From NCBI RefSeq assembly GCF_009827545.1, contig NZ_WTYS01000001.1:496001-560000 (forward strand): 64,000 nucleotides of DNA. Direction: 5' to 3'. The notes below the pieces were generated by a model. That model did no database searches, was not told the DNA's origin, and worked only from the letters and a program-made list of their open reading frames with translations. Numbering within the stretch: the stretch's first letter is position 1; each line of letters opens with the position of its first letter. The position numbers and the translations under genes were made by a program. Of this stretch, positions 37,110 through 45,554 are shown piece after piece. The DNA is from Pontixanthobacter gangjinensis. Lineage in GTDB: Bacteria > Pseudomonadota > Alphaproteobacteria > Sphingomonadales > Sphingomonadaceae.

Positions 37110-37409
37110 TTAGGCAGCTTTTTCGGCTGTCTTCGCCATTTTCTTCAGCTCACGCTTAACTTTTAGCGCGCCCTTGGACAGTTTTTCGTCCTTGGTTTTC
37201 AGCAGCCAATTGTCGAGACCGCCATTGTGCTCAACCGAGCGCAGGCCGTGAGTCGACACGCGGAATTTGAAACCGCGATCCAGCTTTTCGCTCAACAAGG
37301 TAACGTGCTGAAGATTGGGCAGGAAGACACGCTTGGTCTTGTTGTTGGCATGGCTAACATTGTTGCCAGTTAAGCGGCCTTTGCCGGTCAGTTCGCAAAT
37401 GCGCGACAT
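37110..37409 (-). CDS. rpmB: 50S ribosomal protein L28
   Basis: A 99-residue L28 with the opening [23 protein letters not shown] (in part), the block [15 protein letters not shown] and the [19 protein letters not shown] region typical of alphaproteobacterial L28, which is longer than the 78-residue E. coli form. It has its own terminator and is divergent from tadA. Confidence 0.96.
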   Translation of the reverse strand: MSRICELTGKGRLTGNNVSHANNKTKRVFLPNLQHVTLLSEKLDRGFKFRVSTHGLRSVEHNGGLDNWLLKTKDEKLSKGALKVKRELKKMAKTAEKAA

Positions 37410-37564
37410 GATGTCTCTCGTTCGAATTTGGGGCCGCCAGCAAAATGCCGAAAGCCAGTTAAATCTTTGGGGTTATCCCGGAAAGGCGGGCGCTTAGCTT
37501 GGCACTGCCGAATCGTCAAGCAAGAAGGGCGCGGCTTGCAGCCTTTGCTTACCGCCGCTAGCGC

Positions 37565-38026
37565 ATGGGAATGACCCGGTGGCCCCTACCCGAACCCATG
37601 CAAGAAGCAATCGCGCTTGCAGCAAGGGCGGCAGAACTAGGCGAGGTTCCGATAGGCGCGGTGATAACGCATGACGGTCAGATTATCGCTGCCAGCCACA
37701 ATTCACCGCGAAAGGATCATGACCCGACGGCTCATGCAGAGATCGCAGCGATTCGTGCGGCTGCAAAATCATTGGGACAGCAGCGTCTGGAGAACTGCGA
37801 ATTGTGGGTCACGCTGGAACCATGCGCGATGTGTGCCGGGGCCATTTCACACGCGCGGATTGCCAAGCTTTACTACGCCGCCTCGGACCCCAAAGGCGGA
37901 GCGGTGGAACATGGCGCTCGCGTATTCGAGCAAGATCAATGTTTACACCGCCCCGACGTGTATTCTGGCATTGGCGAAGCACAAGCTGCTGAAATTCTGC
38001 GGAATTTCTTCAGGAAGAGACGCTAG
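37565..38026 (+). CDS. tadA: tRNA adenosine(34) deaminase TadA
   Basis: Deaminates A34 to inosine in tRNA-Arg(ACG), needed to read CGN codons. The 153-residue zinc enzyme has the catalytic HAE motif in PTAHAEIAAIRAA and the zinc cysteines in LEPCAMCAGAISHARI. The end block FFRKRR is typical. ATG at 37565 or 37571 could be the start; neither has a strong ribosome-binding site. Confidence 0.93.
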   Translation: MGMTRWPLPEPMQEAIALAARAAELGEVPIGAVITHDGQIIAASHNSPRKDHDPTAHAEIAAIRAAAKSLGQQRLENCELWVTLEPCAMCAGAISHARIAKLYYAASDPKGGAVEHGARVFEQDQCLHRPDVYSGIGEAQAAEILRNFFRKRR

Positions 38027-38060
38027 TTGATTTTGGATCGCAACTCAAGTGGGTGCATCT

Positions 38061-38774
38061 TCATAGGCCGCGCCAGATTTTGATTTTGACATTGTCCCGC
38101 GGCCCAATCCGGCGGGCGTCACATTTGACTGGTCTGAAATCCTTGCCGTAGCAAAGCCGTAGTTCCTGCAGCCATCCACGCCGGTTGATGTCTATCCCAA
38201 CCGCTTCTCTTGGCCATTCGGGGTTTCCGGCCACAAAGGCATCACGCAAATTGCCTGCGGTCAGCGCATCGTTGCGCGAGAGCCGGTCGGCTTCAGGAAA
38301 CTGAATACTGTTCCACAAAATCCGCGTGACTTTGAAATAGGTCTCGGGCCTTTGAACCATGCAGCTGCCATGCTTTGCCCATTGGCTGGCCACCAGCCGC
38401 GCAGAGGGCATCATACACATATTGCGCCGCAGTTCTGCTGCTGGGACCGTGCGCCGGGTTGCGCACCATTGCGGCCAAGCACCCCGCCCTTCGGGCCACA
38501 GCCCGTGCGCAACAAAGCCAAACCGCCCATTGCGGCCCGAACATTGCGTCCGGTGTCGCGATTCCATCTCGCGTCCCTTGCAAAATTCAGGCGACCAGCT
38601 GGCGGCTAGCGTATAGCCAGTTACGGGTAGGCGTCTTGGCTTGGCCTGCGGGCTGATCCTAGGAGCTGAAATGTTCTGCGGCATCCGGCACTGATAGGCT
38701 TGCGCAGTTGCGGGTGAAGGAACACTCAGAGCTGCCGCTAATGCTACGGCAAACATAGTCGCTGCTATCTTCAT
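38061..38774 (-). CDS. Secreted ribonuclease T2 family protein
   Basis: A 237-residue protein with a Sec signal (MFAVALAAALSVPSPATA) and both RNase T2 active-site segments: FVAHGLWPEG (CAS1) and SQWAKHGSCM (CAS2), each with its catalytic His. Several cysteines suit disulfides in the periplasm. It would cut RNA unspecifically with 2',3'-cyclic phosphate ends. It lies 38 bp downstream of nadC on the same strand, probably in that operon. Confidence 0.88.
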   Translation of the reverse strand: MKIAATMFAVALAAALSVPSPATAQAYQCRMPQNISAPRISPQAKPRRLPVTGYTLAASWSPEFCKGREMESRHRTQCSGRNGRFGFVAHGLWPEGRGAWPQWCATRRTVPAAELRRNMCMMPSARLVASQWAKHGSCMVQRPETYFKVTRILWNSIQFPEADRLSRNDALTAGNLRDAFVAGNPEWPREAVGIDINRRGWLQELRLCYGKDFRPVKCDARRIGPRDNVKIKIWRGL

Positions 38775-38789
38775 TGGGGCATGCTCAAA

Positions 38790-38817
38790 GGGACATGTTC
38801 ATAGGGACATGTTCATA
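38790..38817. repeat. 14-bp tandem repeat at the nadC 3-prime end
   Basis: Two perfect copies of GGGACATGTTCATA (38790-38803 and 38804-38817). The right copy includes the nadC stop codon, so the gene's end has been duplicated into the gap before the RNase T2 gene. Each copy holds an ACATGT palindrome. Confidence 0.85.
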
Positions 38818-39676
38818 GGGGCGTGAAATCCAACCCAATATCGGCGGCTGGTGCACTTTGGGTCAGCCTCCCAACCGAAACAAAGTCCACGCCCGTCGCG
38901 GCTTTGGCTTTGATGGTGCTAAGGTTGATCCCGCCCGATGCCTCGGTCGGGACGCGTCCGGCGACGAGTGCCACCGCCTCGCGCAGCACATCAGGCTCCA
39001 TATTATCGAGCAACAGCCGCGTAGCGCCGGCCGATAATGCTGGTTCGATCTGGTCAATCCGGTCAACTTCGCAAATGATATCCGCCACGCCGGCATCCTT
39101 CGCCCGGCGCACAGCTTCGCCGACATTTCCGGCGACCAATACATGATTGTCTTTAATCATCGCGGCGTCCCACAATCCCATTCGATGATTGCTCGCGCCG
39201 CCCATCCTTGTGGCGTATTTTTCGAGATGCCGCAGGCCGGGGATGGTCTTGCGTGTGTCGAGCAGAGTGCAATCGGTGTTGTCCATTGCGGTCACGTATT
39301 CGCGCACCATAGTGGCGATGCCCGACAGATGCTGGACTGTGTTAAGCGCGCTGCGTTCGGCAGTCAGCATGGCGCGGGCATTGCCGCTGAGCCGCATCAA
39401 ATCGGTGCCTGGAGCGACAGCTGCCCCTTCCTCCACCAATATCTCAATGTCCATTTCTGGCTCAAGCGCGCGGAAGAATGCCTCGGCAATTGGTAGGCCT
39501 GCGACGATAATCGGATCGCGGCTGTCCATCACACCAGCAAATCGCGCAGCGGCAGGGATTACGCTTTCGGAGGTTACGTCTCGGCCGCCACCGGGCAGGC
39601 CTTCGCCCAAATCTTCCGCCAAAGTGTCCCGCACAAATTCATCGAGGTCGAACCCCGCAAGCGACCACTGTGTCAA
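38813..39676 (-). CDS. nadC: Nicotinate-nucleotide pyrophosphorylase (carboxylating)
   Basis: Makes nicotinate mononucleotide from quinolinate and PRPP in NAD synthesis. The 287-residue enzyme has the blocks DLGEGLPGGGRDVTSESVI, ERSALNTVQHLSGIAT, LLDTRKTIPGLRHLEKYATRMGG (in part), GLWDAAMIKDNH and ASGGINLSTIKAKAATGVDFVSVGRLT (in part). It starts 12 bp after the stop of the LytTR regulator, an unusual neighbour that may share its transcript. No nadA or nadB is in the window. Confidence 0.95.
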   Translation of the reverse strand: MTQWSLAGFDLDEFVRDTLAEDLGEGLPGGGRDVTSESVIPAAARFAGVMDSRDPIIVAGLPIAEAFFRALEPEMDIEILVEEGAAVAPGTDLMRLSGNARAMLTAERSALNTVQHLSGIATMVREYVTAMDNTDCTLLDTRKTIPGLRHLEKYATRMGGASNHRMGLWDAAMIKDNHVLVAGNVGEAVRRAKDAGVADIICEVDRIDQIEPALSAGATRLLLDNMEPDVLREAVALVAGRVPTEASGGINLSTIKAKAATGVDFVSVGRLTQSAPAADIGLDFTPL

Positions 39677-39688
39677 AATCCGGTCTCC

Positions 39689-40486
39689 TTAGTGGACAAA
39701 GCGCGCGACGACATCGCGATACGACCGGCTGACTTTCACCTCAGCACCCGAATCGAGCACCAGGAAGCATTCGCCATTGGTATGCGGTTTTACCTGACGC
39801 ACCTGATCGAGATTGACGATCCAACTGCGGTGGACACGTTGGAACACGCGCGGATCCAGCCGCCGCTCCAGATCTTTCATGGTTTCACGCAAGATTAGCG
39901 AATTTTCGGCGGTGTAGATGCACATATAGTCGCCAGCGGCTTCAATCCGCTCGATTGTGTCTACTTCGACCCGGAATATCTGGCCGCGATCCTTCACGTT
40001 AATAAGCTTTTCAAAGCGCTCGGTGCTTTCCCCGTCGCCGTCTGTGAATTCCTCGGCTGCATCGGGAGCGACTTCAGCAAGGACATTGAGCAGCTTCTCC
40101 GCTTCTTCAGATGATTTCTGCTCAGCGAGCCGGACGCGGATGCGCTCAATCGTATCTGCCAATTTGTCTTCATCGACAGGTTTCATCAGATAGTTGACAG
40201 CGTTTGCCTCAAAAGCGCGGATCGCGTGCTCCTGAAACGCTGTAACGAAGACAATCAGTGGAGGGTCTATCTCCATCACGCCTTTGACCACGCTAAACCC
40301 GTCAAAGCCGGGCATCTGGATATCTAGGAACACCACATCGGGTTTGAGCGTTTTAATCTTGCGAATAGCTTCGCGGCCATTGGCGCAAGTGTCGATTATC
40401 TCAACGTCTTCAAAGGCCTGAAGCCGCAATTGCAGGCCTTGAATAGCCAGTTTTTCGTCATCAACAATGATTGCACGAATGGTCAT
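39689..40486 (-). CDS. LytTR-family response regulator (second pair)
   Basis: A 265-residue regulator with a receiver domain (IIVDDEKLAI, phosphoacceptor Asp in VVFLDIQMPGFDGF, Lys in NYLMKPVDEDKL) and a LytTR domain (AAGDYMCIYTAENSLILRET, FQRVHRSWIVNLDQVRQVKP). Its ATG overlaps the kinase stop (ATGA). It is a clear paralogue in architecture of the regulator at 3.7-4.5 kb, but lacks the repeat insert and has an acidic linker between domains. Confidence 0.92.
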   Translation of the reverse strand: MTIRAIIVDDEKLAIQGLQLRLQAFEDVEIIDTCANGREAIRKIKTLKPDVVFLDIQMPGFDGFSVVKGVMEIDPPLIVFVTAFQEHAIRAFEANAVNYLMKPVDEDKLADTIERIRVRLAEQKSSEEAEKLLNVLAEVAPDAAEEFTDGDGESTERFEKLINVKDRGQIFRVEVDTIERIEAAGDYMCIYTAENSLILRETMKDLERRLDPRVFQRVHRSWIVNLDQVRQVKPHTNGECFLVLDSGAEVKVSRSYRDVVARFVH

Positions 40487-41736
40487 GATTGTGTTCCGAT
40501 CTGCCGCGGCATCGCGGCGGTTGCAGCGGCTTGTCCCGGCGAAGGCGAGGGGGATGCCGTCGAAGGGGCCGCAAGGCTAGAGGCGAAGCCGGGAAGAATG
40601 GGTACTGCATCTTCGCCGTTTTCTTGGTCTGTCTTCTCAAACGGCAATTCTACGATGACAGTAAACCCACCTGTTGGCGGGGAGCGGATTTCGAACAAAT
40701 GATCATCGCCATAAGCCTGCGCCAGCCGGTCGCGAATATTTGCCAAACCTACTCCGGTGGAAACGGTTTGCCTGTCTCCTGTTAATGCATCAGGTAGTCT
40801 GCGGGTCGCGCCGTCTGGCTGCAAGCCCGGACCTGTGTCAGAAACGCTGATCCGCAGCCTGTGTCCGACGACTCGCGCTGAGAGCGTGATTTTGGCGCCC
40901 TCCTCTTGCGGGGACACGGCATATTTGATTGCATTTTCGACTAGAGGTTGCAGCAGCATCGCAGGTAAGCGGCCCTTCGCTGCTTCGGGGTCGACATCGA
41001 ATTCGGTTCGCAACCGCTCCTCAAAGCGCATCAATTCTATCCCGAGATAGAGCTTCAGCGTTTCCACTTCCTGCGACAAAGTCACAGTCCCGCTTTGTTT
41101 GGTCAACAAAGTGTGCCGTAGGAACGAGGACAGCCGTGTCAGCATCGCATTGGCGGGCTCTGTCTGTTTCAAAAGTACCAGCGTGCTGATCGAATTTAGC
41201 GTGTTGAAAAGAAAATGCGGATTGAGTTGATAGCGCAGCATCGCCAATTGCGCGCTTGTCGCCTGCGCTTCGAGCCGTTCGAGCTTGTCAGCTTGTTCTT
41301 CCACCTGAAGGAAGAAATTGATCGCGTAATACAGGGCAGACCACGCGCCCAGCAGCGTCATAGGCAGATAAAACAGTCCGATCAGCAATTGGGTGAAAGA
41401 CGCCTCGCTGCTCGGGCGGGTCAATTCGAGCACCCACGCATCGATAAAAGTGTATAGCCCCACCGAAAAGACCAGAACAATCGCTGTTACGCTCCATGTG
41501 ATAACTGGCCGACGATTGATCAACTCACGGTAAATGACGGAAAGCACCAGAGTTATTGAAAAGCCCGTGATTGCGCTGATCAGCAATTGCAGCAGCGCGA
41601 AGGATGGTAATTGGTTGGCGATGGCGGCAGCCGACCGTAGCAAAAATGCCCCGCCCCATCCGGCGAATTGCATGTTCCAGAAAGCGCGATTCTTGTTCGC
41701 GAAAAAGGGTCTCGGTTCAAAAGGCAATACGGCCAT
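40483..41736 (-). CDS. LytS/AlgZ-type sensor histidine kinase (second pair)
   Basis: A 417-residue membrane kinase with four hydrophobic segments in the first 150 residues, a short coiled coil, the His_kinase block MLRYQVNPHFLFNTLNSIST, and the ATPase domain (LLQPLVENAIKYAVSP, VSDTGPGLQ, GVGLANIRDRLAQAYG). A Pro/Ser/Ala-rich tail ends the protein. The ATG at 41736 is preferred for the AAGGTGAG before it; a GTG at 41745 is the alternative. It is divergent from the HD-domain gene. Confidence 0.92.
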   Translation of the reverse strand: MAVLPFEPRPFFANKNRAFWNMQFAGWGGAFLLRSAAAIANQLPSFALLQLLISAITGFSITLVLSVIYRELINRRPVITWSVTAIVLVFSVGLYTFIDAWVLELTRPSSEASFTQLLIGLFYLPMTLLGAWSALYYAINFFLQVEEQADKLERLEAQATSAQLAMLRYQLNPHFLFNTLNSISTLVLLKQTEPANAMLTRLSSFLRHTLLTKQSGTVTLSQEVETLKLYLGIELMRFEERLRTEFDVDPEAAKGRLPAMLLQPLVENAIKYAVSPQEEGAKITLSARVVGHRLRISVSDTGPGLQPDGATRRLPDALTGDRQTVSTGVGLANIRDRLAQAYGDDHLFEIRSPPTGGFTVIVELPFEKTDQENGEDAVPILPGFASSLAAPSTASPSPSPGQAAATAAMPRQIGTQS

Positions 41737-41845
41737 AATTCTCACCTTAGCCGAAAATTTATCGCCGCGTCACACTTGTTTTACTCGGCTGGCGACATGC
41801 GGTATCGTACATGCGATAGATGGGTGAGAATCGGGAGAATTGAGC

Positions 41846-42463
41846 ATGGATGTTAAAACAGGCGATATGGAGGCTCAGCGGATGGAACATTCGCAGGAAC
41901 AGGCCAAATTCCACGCGATGGAGGAAGGCACCGCCGAAGATTGGGCGATCATCAGCAAGCATTATATGGCATTTGCCTCTGATTTGCCCGACCGTGTCCT
42001 GACTCATTTGAAGCTGCTTGAAGGCGATTTTGGCGGCTTTCCTGTTTGCCGGCTCGAGCATTCTCTGCAAACCGCGACTCGCGCACATCGCGACGGACGC
42101 GGGGAGCGTTACGTAGTGATGGCTTTGCTACATGACATTGGCGACACGTTGGGCACCTATAACCATCCTGATGTTGCGGCAGCGATTATCAAGCCGTTCG
42201 TAACCGAAGAAGAACACTGGATTTGCCAGCATCACGGCGCGTTTCAGGGATATTATTTTTTCCACCATCTGGGAATGGACCGAAATGTTCGCGATAATTT
42301 CCGTGACAGCCCCCATTTCGATGCCTGCGCAGAATTCTGTGCGAAATACGATCAGGCGGCATTTGATCCCGCCTATGAAAGCGAACCGCTCGAATTCTTC
42401 GAACCGATGGTGCGCCGCGTAATGGCTAAGCCGCTTTCATCAATGTATGTGAACGAGGACTAA
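41846..42463 (+). CDS. HD-domain protein (PhnZ/COG4341-like)
   Basis: A 205-residue HD-superfamily protein with the metal-ligand series VCRLEHSLQTATRAHRDG, VVMALLHDIGDTLG, HWICQHHGAFQGYYFFHHLG and a later acidic YDQAAFDP. The extended ligands and the QHHGAFQGYYF block resemble the di-iron oxygenase branch (PhnZ, TmpB) and the predicted hydrolases of COG4341 more than common HD phosphohydrolases. The substrate is unknown and no phosphonate genes are near. Start at ATG 41846 after GGGAG. Confidence 0.75.
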   Translation: MDVKTGDMEAQRMEHSQEQAKFHAMEEGTAEDWAIISKHYMAFASDLPDRVLTHLKLLEGDFGGFPVCRLEHSLQTATRAHRDGRGERYVVMALLHDIGDTLGTYNHPDVAAAIIKPFVTEEEHWICQHHGAFQGYYFFHHLGMDRNVRDNFRDSPHFDACAEFCAKYDQAAFDPAYESEPLEFFEPMVRRVMAKPLSSMYVNED

Positions 42464-42488
42464 TCAGTCATATTCGGGCTGGGAACCG

Positions 42489-43457
42489 TTACCTCCAATC
42501 AGCTTGGCCTTGATCATTAGTAGCTGCCTTAATCAGCGGCAATTGCTGTTCTATAGTTTCGGCTCGCTCGTCCCAGCCGTCATGGGTGCGCTTGCGGAAC
42601 AGGCCGCCGCTATGCTTGGGGCCCCAACGTTTCATGAAACGCACGGCTGCGGCGGGGTCATACCCTGCATTTGCCAGCAGCCACGGCATCAATTGGTCGG
42701 CCTCACGTTCGGTGTTGCGGACATTCTGCCTTCCTCGCCCATTGGCATCAAGCCAGTCGGGGTGCTGCAACAGAATATGCGCCAGCTCATGCGCCAAAAC
42801 AGCGGCGAATTCCTCTTCGGGATAGGATAGACCGACGAAATCGGAACCAATTGCCACCCGCTCGCGATTGGCCGAGGCAGTGCCAAGACCGGTGATCAGC
42901 TCGAACCGCCCGGGGCAAGCTGCAATACCGCGAATTTCGACGGGTTTCTGCAGATGGCTCACCGTCACATAGACCGTACCTGTTTCAGCCAGCTCGCTGC
43001 GGATCATTGCGTTGACTGTCTCCAGCCTGCGCCACTTCTCCTTGGCATCGACATCAAGCGAGGCCAATTCTGTGCTGCCTACGGAGACAACTTCCATTGC
43101 TGGCTTGAGGCCCGCGAGTTCTGCCGGGCTACCCGGCACCACAGAATGCACGAAGAAATCACCATTTACCGCGTTAACGCGGCGAACGGCGGAAATGTCG
43201 GGGTAGGCTGCTGCATCTTGCAGCATCAGGCCGATATCGGCGGGGGGCCTTGAACAAAATGCGGCATTGCCGGTGCGCAATCGCCACCCGATTTTCTGGA
43301 GGTAATCATCCTGAGCGCGTAACTTGCCGAATTGGACAGCAAATTCATCCGCGGGCGCATCTGCTGCTTTGGTCGCATTGTTATCAGATGCGCTTGCAGA
43401 TGGCACCCAAGCTACGCCCGAAACTGCGAGCAATAGCGCCATCGCCAAGCGGCGCAT
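42489..43457 (-). CDS. M48-like peptidase with PDZ domain, exported
   Basis: A 322-residue envelope protein with a signal peptide (MALLLAVSGVAWVPSASA), a PDZ-like domain around residues 100-170 (FFVHSVVPGSPAELAGLKP) and a zinc peptidase segment AAVLAHELAHILLQH with a downstream EREADQL Glu, the M48 pattern. It closes a five-gene minus-strand run and overlaps the DsbA-like gene through an upstream GTG; the ATG at 43457 has the better ribosome-binding site. Confidence 0.85.
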   Translation of the reverse strand: MRRLAMALLLAVSGVAWVPSASASDNNATKAADAPADEFAVQFGKLRAQDDYLQKIGWRLRTGNAAFCSRPPADIGLMLQDAAAYPDISAVRRVNAVNGDFFVHSVVPGSPAELAGLKPAMEVVSVGSTELASLDVDAKEKWRRLETVNAMIRSELAETGTVYVTVSHLQKPVEIRGIAACPGRFELITGLGTASANRERVAIGSDFVGLSYPEEEFAAVLAHELAHILLQHPDWLDANGRGRQNVRNTEREADQLMPWLLANAGYDPAAAVRFMKRWGPKHSGGLFRKRTHDGWDERAETIEQQLPLIKAATNDQGQADWR

Positions 43458-43459
43458 CT

Positions 43460-44167
43460 TCACGATCCCCGGGCGGTATCTATAGCCTTTTGCAGGCCTT
43501 CTTGGCCAATCGCCCCTTCAAAGGCCTGGTCGCCCACCACCCAGCTCGGTGTTCCGCCGAAACCGAGTTGCTGAGCCAAAGATGTATTCTTGGCCAATTC
43601 TCCCTCCGCTTCGGGTGAATAGATCACCTCCTGCGCTTTCGCCATGTCGATTCCTGCGGTGGTTGCTGCGGATAGAATGTTCTCTGCAGATGGGCCGCCG
43701 GTTGCAAACATCGCCGTGTGAAATTCCGAGAACTTGCCTTGTTTGGCGGCCGCCAAAGCCATTCTCGCGGCCTGATCGCTGCCCTCAAATATGGGCCATT
43801 CGCGGATCACCACTTTCAAATCGGGGTTTGCCGCGATCAGCTCGCGAATTTGTGGTTCGCTCATCCGGCAGAAAGAACATCCGTAATCTGTGAACTCGAC
43901 CAGCGTGATGGAACCGTTCGGATTGCCAAGTATGGCGCCGGGGAAGGGGGCGTTTACATCTTCGGCTACGCCAGAAAGCCGCTCACTGGCCTGCTGTTTT
44001 TGAAAATTCTCGGCCATCTGTGGGAGGATATCGGGATTTTCGAGCAAATATTCGCGCGTTTGCCCGTTGCCAAGGCCTGATGCTGTCCAGATTGCGGCGC
44101 CGCCGAATCCAAAGAACAAAGCGACGAGAGCCGTCACAATTAGCGAACGTATGCTGGTCTTTTCCAT
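43460..44167 (-). CDS. DsbA-family thiol-disulfide protein
   Basis: A 235-residue protein with an N-terminal membrane anchor (LIVTALVALFFGFGGAAIW), a helical segment, and a thioredoxin-fold DsbA domain with the active site DYGCSFCRMSEP and the cis-Pro region GFGGTPSWVVG. It resembles the Com1/ScsC-like periplasmic group. It lies between two M48 peptidase genes, which suggests joint envelope protein quality control. Confidence 0.88.
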   Translation of the reverse strand: MEKTSIRSLIVTALVALFFGFGGAAIWTASGLGNGQTREYLLENPDILPQMAENFQKQQASERLSGVAEDVNAPFPGAILGNPNGSITLVEFTDYGCSFCRMSEPQIRELIAANPDLKVVIREWPIFEGSDQAARMALAAAKQGKFSEFHTAMFATGGPSAENILSAATTAGIDMAKAQEVIYSPEAEGELAKNTSLAQQLGFGGTPSWVVGDQAFEGAIGQEGLQKAIDTARGS

Positions 44168-44177
44168 AATCTAGGCG

Positions 44178-45545
44178 CTAGCGGCGCTCTTTCAGCCGTT
44201 CAAGCTCGGCGCGCGCTTGCAGGCCAATATCTTGGGCGCGGATCCAGTCTGGAGACCCTGGCGGTAATCCCGATTCGGCAAACCCGGCACTGCGGATTGC
44301 CAGTTCATATTGGCGGCTCATAACTTGCTGTTCAGCGCTGGCCAGGCGCGCACGTGGCATGTCACCTTTGGCTGCATAAACGACGCCGAGCTGGTACCAA
44401 GCAAACGGATTGAACCGGTCTTTCGCAACTGCGGCGCGCAAGACTCTCTCAGCCTCGGCAAAATTCTGTTGGTCTTCGGTTGCAATTAATGCGTGTCCGA
44501 ACAATGATGCGATTAAAGGCTCATTGAGAGTAAGCCGTGATGCTTTTCGCAAAGCCTCCAGCGCCTCTGCTGGCCGCCCGGATTCGAGCAGAACCTGCCC
44601 CTTCAACTCAAGGAAATAGGGGTCGTCGGGATTGATTGTTATCAATGCCTCGGTCTCGCGGAGTGCATCTTCGATTAAAGCACTCTTATGATAGGCGTAG
44701 GCGCGGGCATATCGCGCAGGTATATCTTGCCTTGTTTCAGGATAATTCTGAAGCGTTTTGCCCGGTTCAGCCTGATAACCGTAAAGCTTGGCTTTTACCC
44801 TTTCAAAGCGGGACTGAAGCGCAGGATTTACGGGGGCGTCCCAAGCAGGATCAACGATGTAGTTCTCTCGCAGGCGCGCAATCCGGTCGCCCGAGAGCGG
44901 GTGAGTTCGGCTGAATTCAGCTTCGTCCGCCTGACTACGAGCATAGCGAAATTCGAGGTTCTGCAGTTTGCGGAAGAATTCCAATGACCCTCGGCCAGAT
45001 ATTCCGGCCTTAGACAGATATTCTGCGCCAGCTGCATCAGCGCTCGATTCCTGCACTCTGGTGAAGGCGAGAAACCGGCCAGCCGCCGCTTGCTGCCCTG
45101 CCGCCATAATGCCCATTCCGGCCTCACCAGAACCGGCAAGCGCGGCAGCTGCGCCCAATATCATCGACAAGATGGAAATGTTGGTTGCCGCGCCAATGCC
45201 TTCACTGCGCCGGTTGATGTGGCCGCCAGTTATATGGCCGAGCTCATGCGCGATTACACCCTGAACCTCGTCGGCCTCATCGGCTGCCTCGATCAGGCCT
45301 GAATGAATGTACACCGCTTGACCGCCAGCGACGAAGGCGTTGATTGACCTGTCATTGATTAACACGACATCGACATTTTGCGGTTCCAGACCGGCAGCAG
45401 TAATGAGCGGCGCCGCCATATCGCGCAGCAGCGCTTCGGTTTCCGCATCGCGCAAGATTGACTGAGCTGCCACCGGCTGTGCGGCCATTGTGACCATCGC
45501 AAGGATTGCCAGAGATCTGGCCAAGAGGTTTTGGATTCTGCGCAT
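44178..45545 (-). CDS. M48-family metalloprotease with TPR repeats (BepA-like)
   Basis: A 455-residue periplasmic protease with a signal peptide (LAILAMVTMAAQPVAAQ), the M48 zinc motif VIAHELGHITGGH with the third ligand in SADAAGAEYL, and C-terminal TPR repeats (from about residue 270: ARAYAYHKSALIEDALRETE, then DPYFLELKGQVLLESGRPAEALEALRKA in part). This is the BepA/YfgC layout, used for outer-membrane protein quality control. Confidence 0.9.
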   Translation of the reverse strand: MRRIQNLLARSLAILAMVTMAAQPVAAQSILRDAETEALLRDMAAPLITAAGLEPQNVDVVLINDRSINAFVAGGQAVYIHSGLIEAADEADEVQGVIAHELGHITGGHINRRSEGIGAATNISILSMILGAAAALAGSGEAGMGIMAAGQQAAAGRFLAFTRVQESSADAAGAEYLSKAGISGRGSLEFFRKLQNLEFRYARSQADEAEFSRTHPLSGDRIARLRENYIVDPAWDAPVNPALQSRFERVKAKLYGYQAEPGKTLQNYPETRQDIPARYARAYAYHKSALIEDALRETEALITINPDDPYFLELKGQVLLESGRPAEALEALRKASRLTLNEPLIASLFGHALIATEDQQNFAEAERVLRAAVAKDRFNPFAWYQLGVVYAAKGDMPRARLASAEQQVMSRQYELAIRSAGFAESGLPPGSPDWIRAQDIGLQARAELERLKERR

Positions 45546-45554
45546 CTGAAGTTG

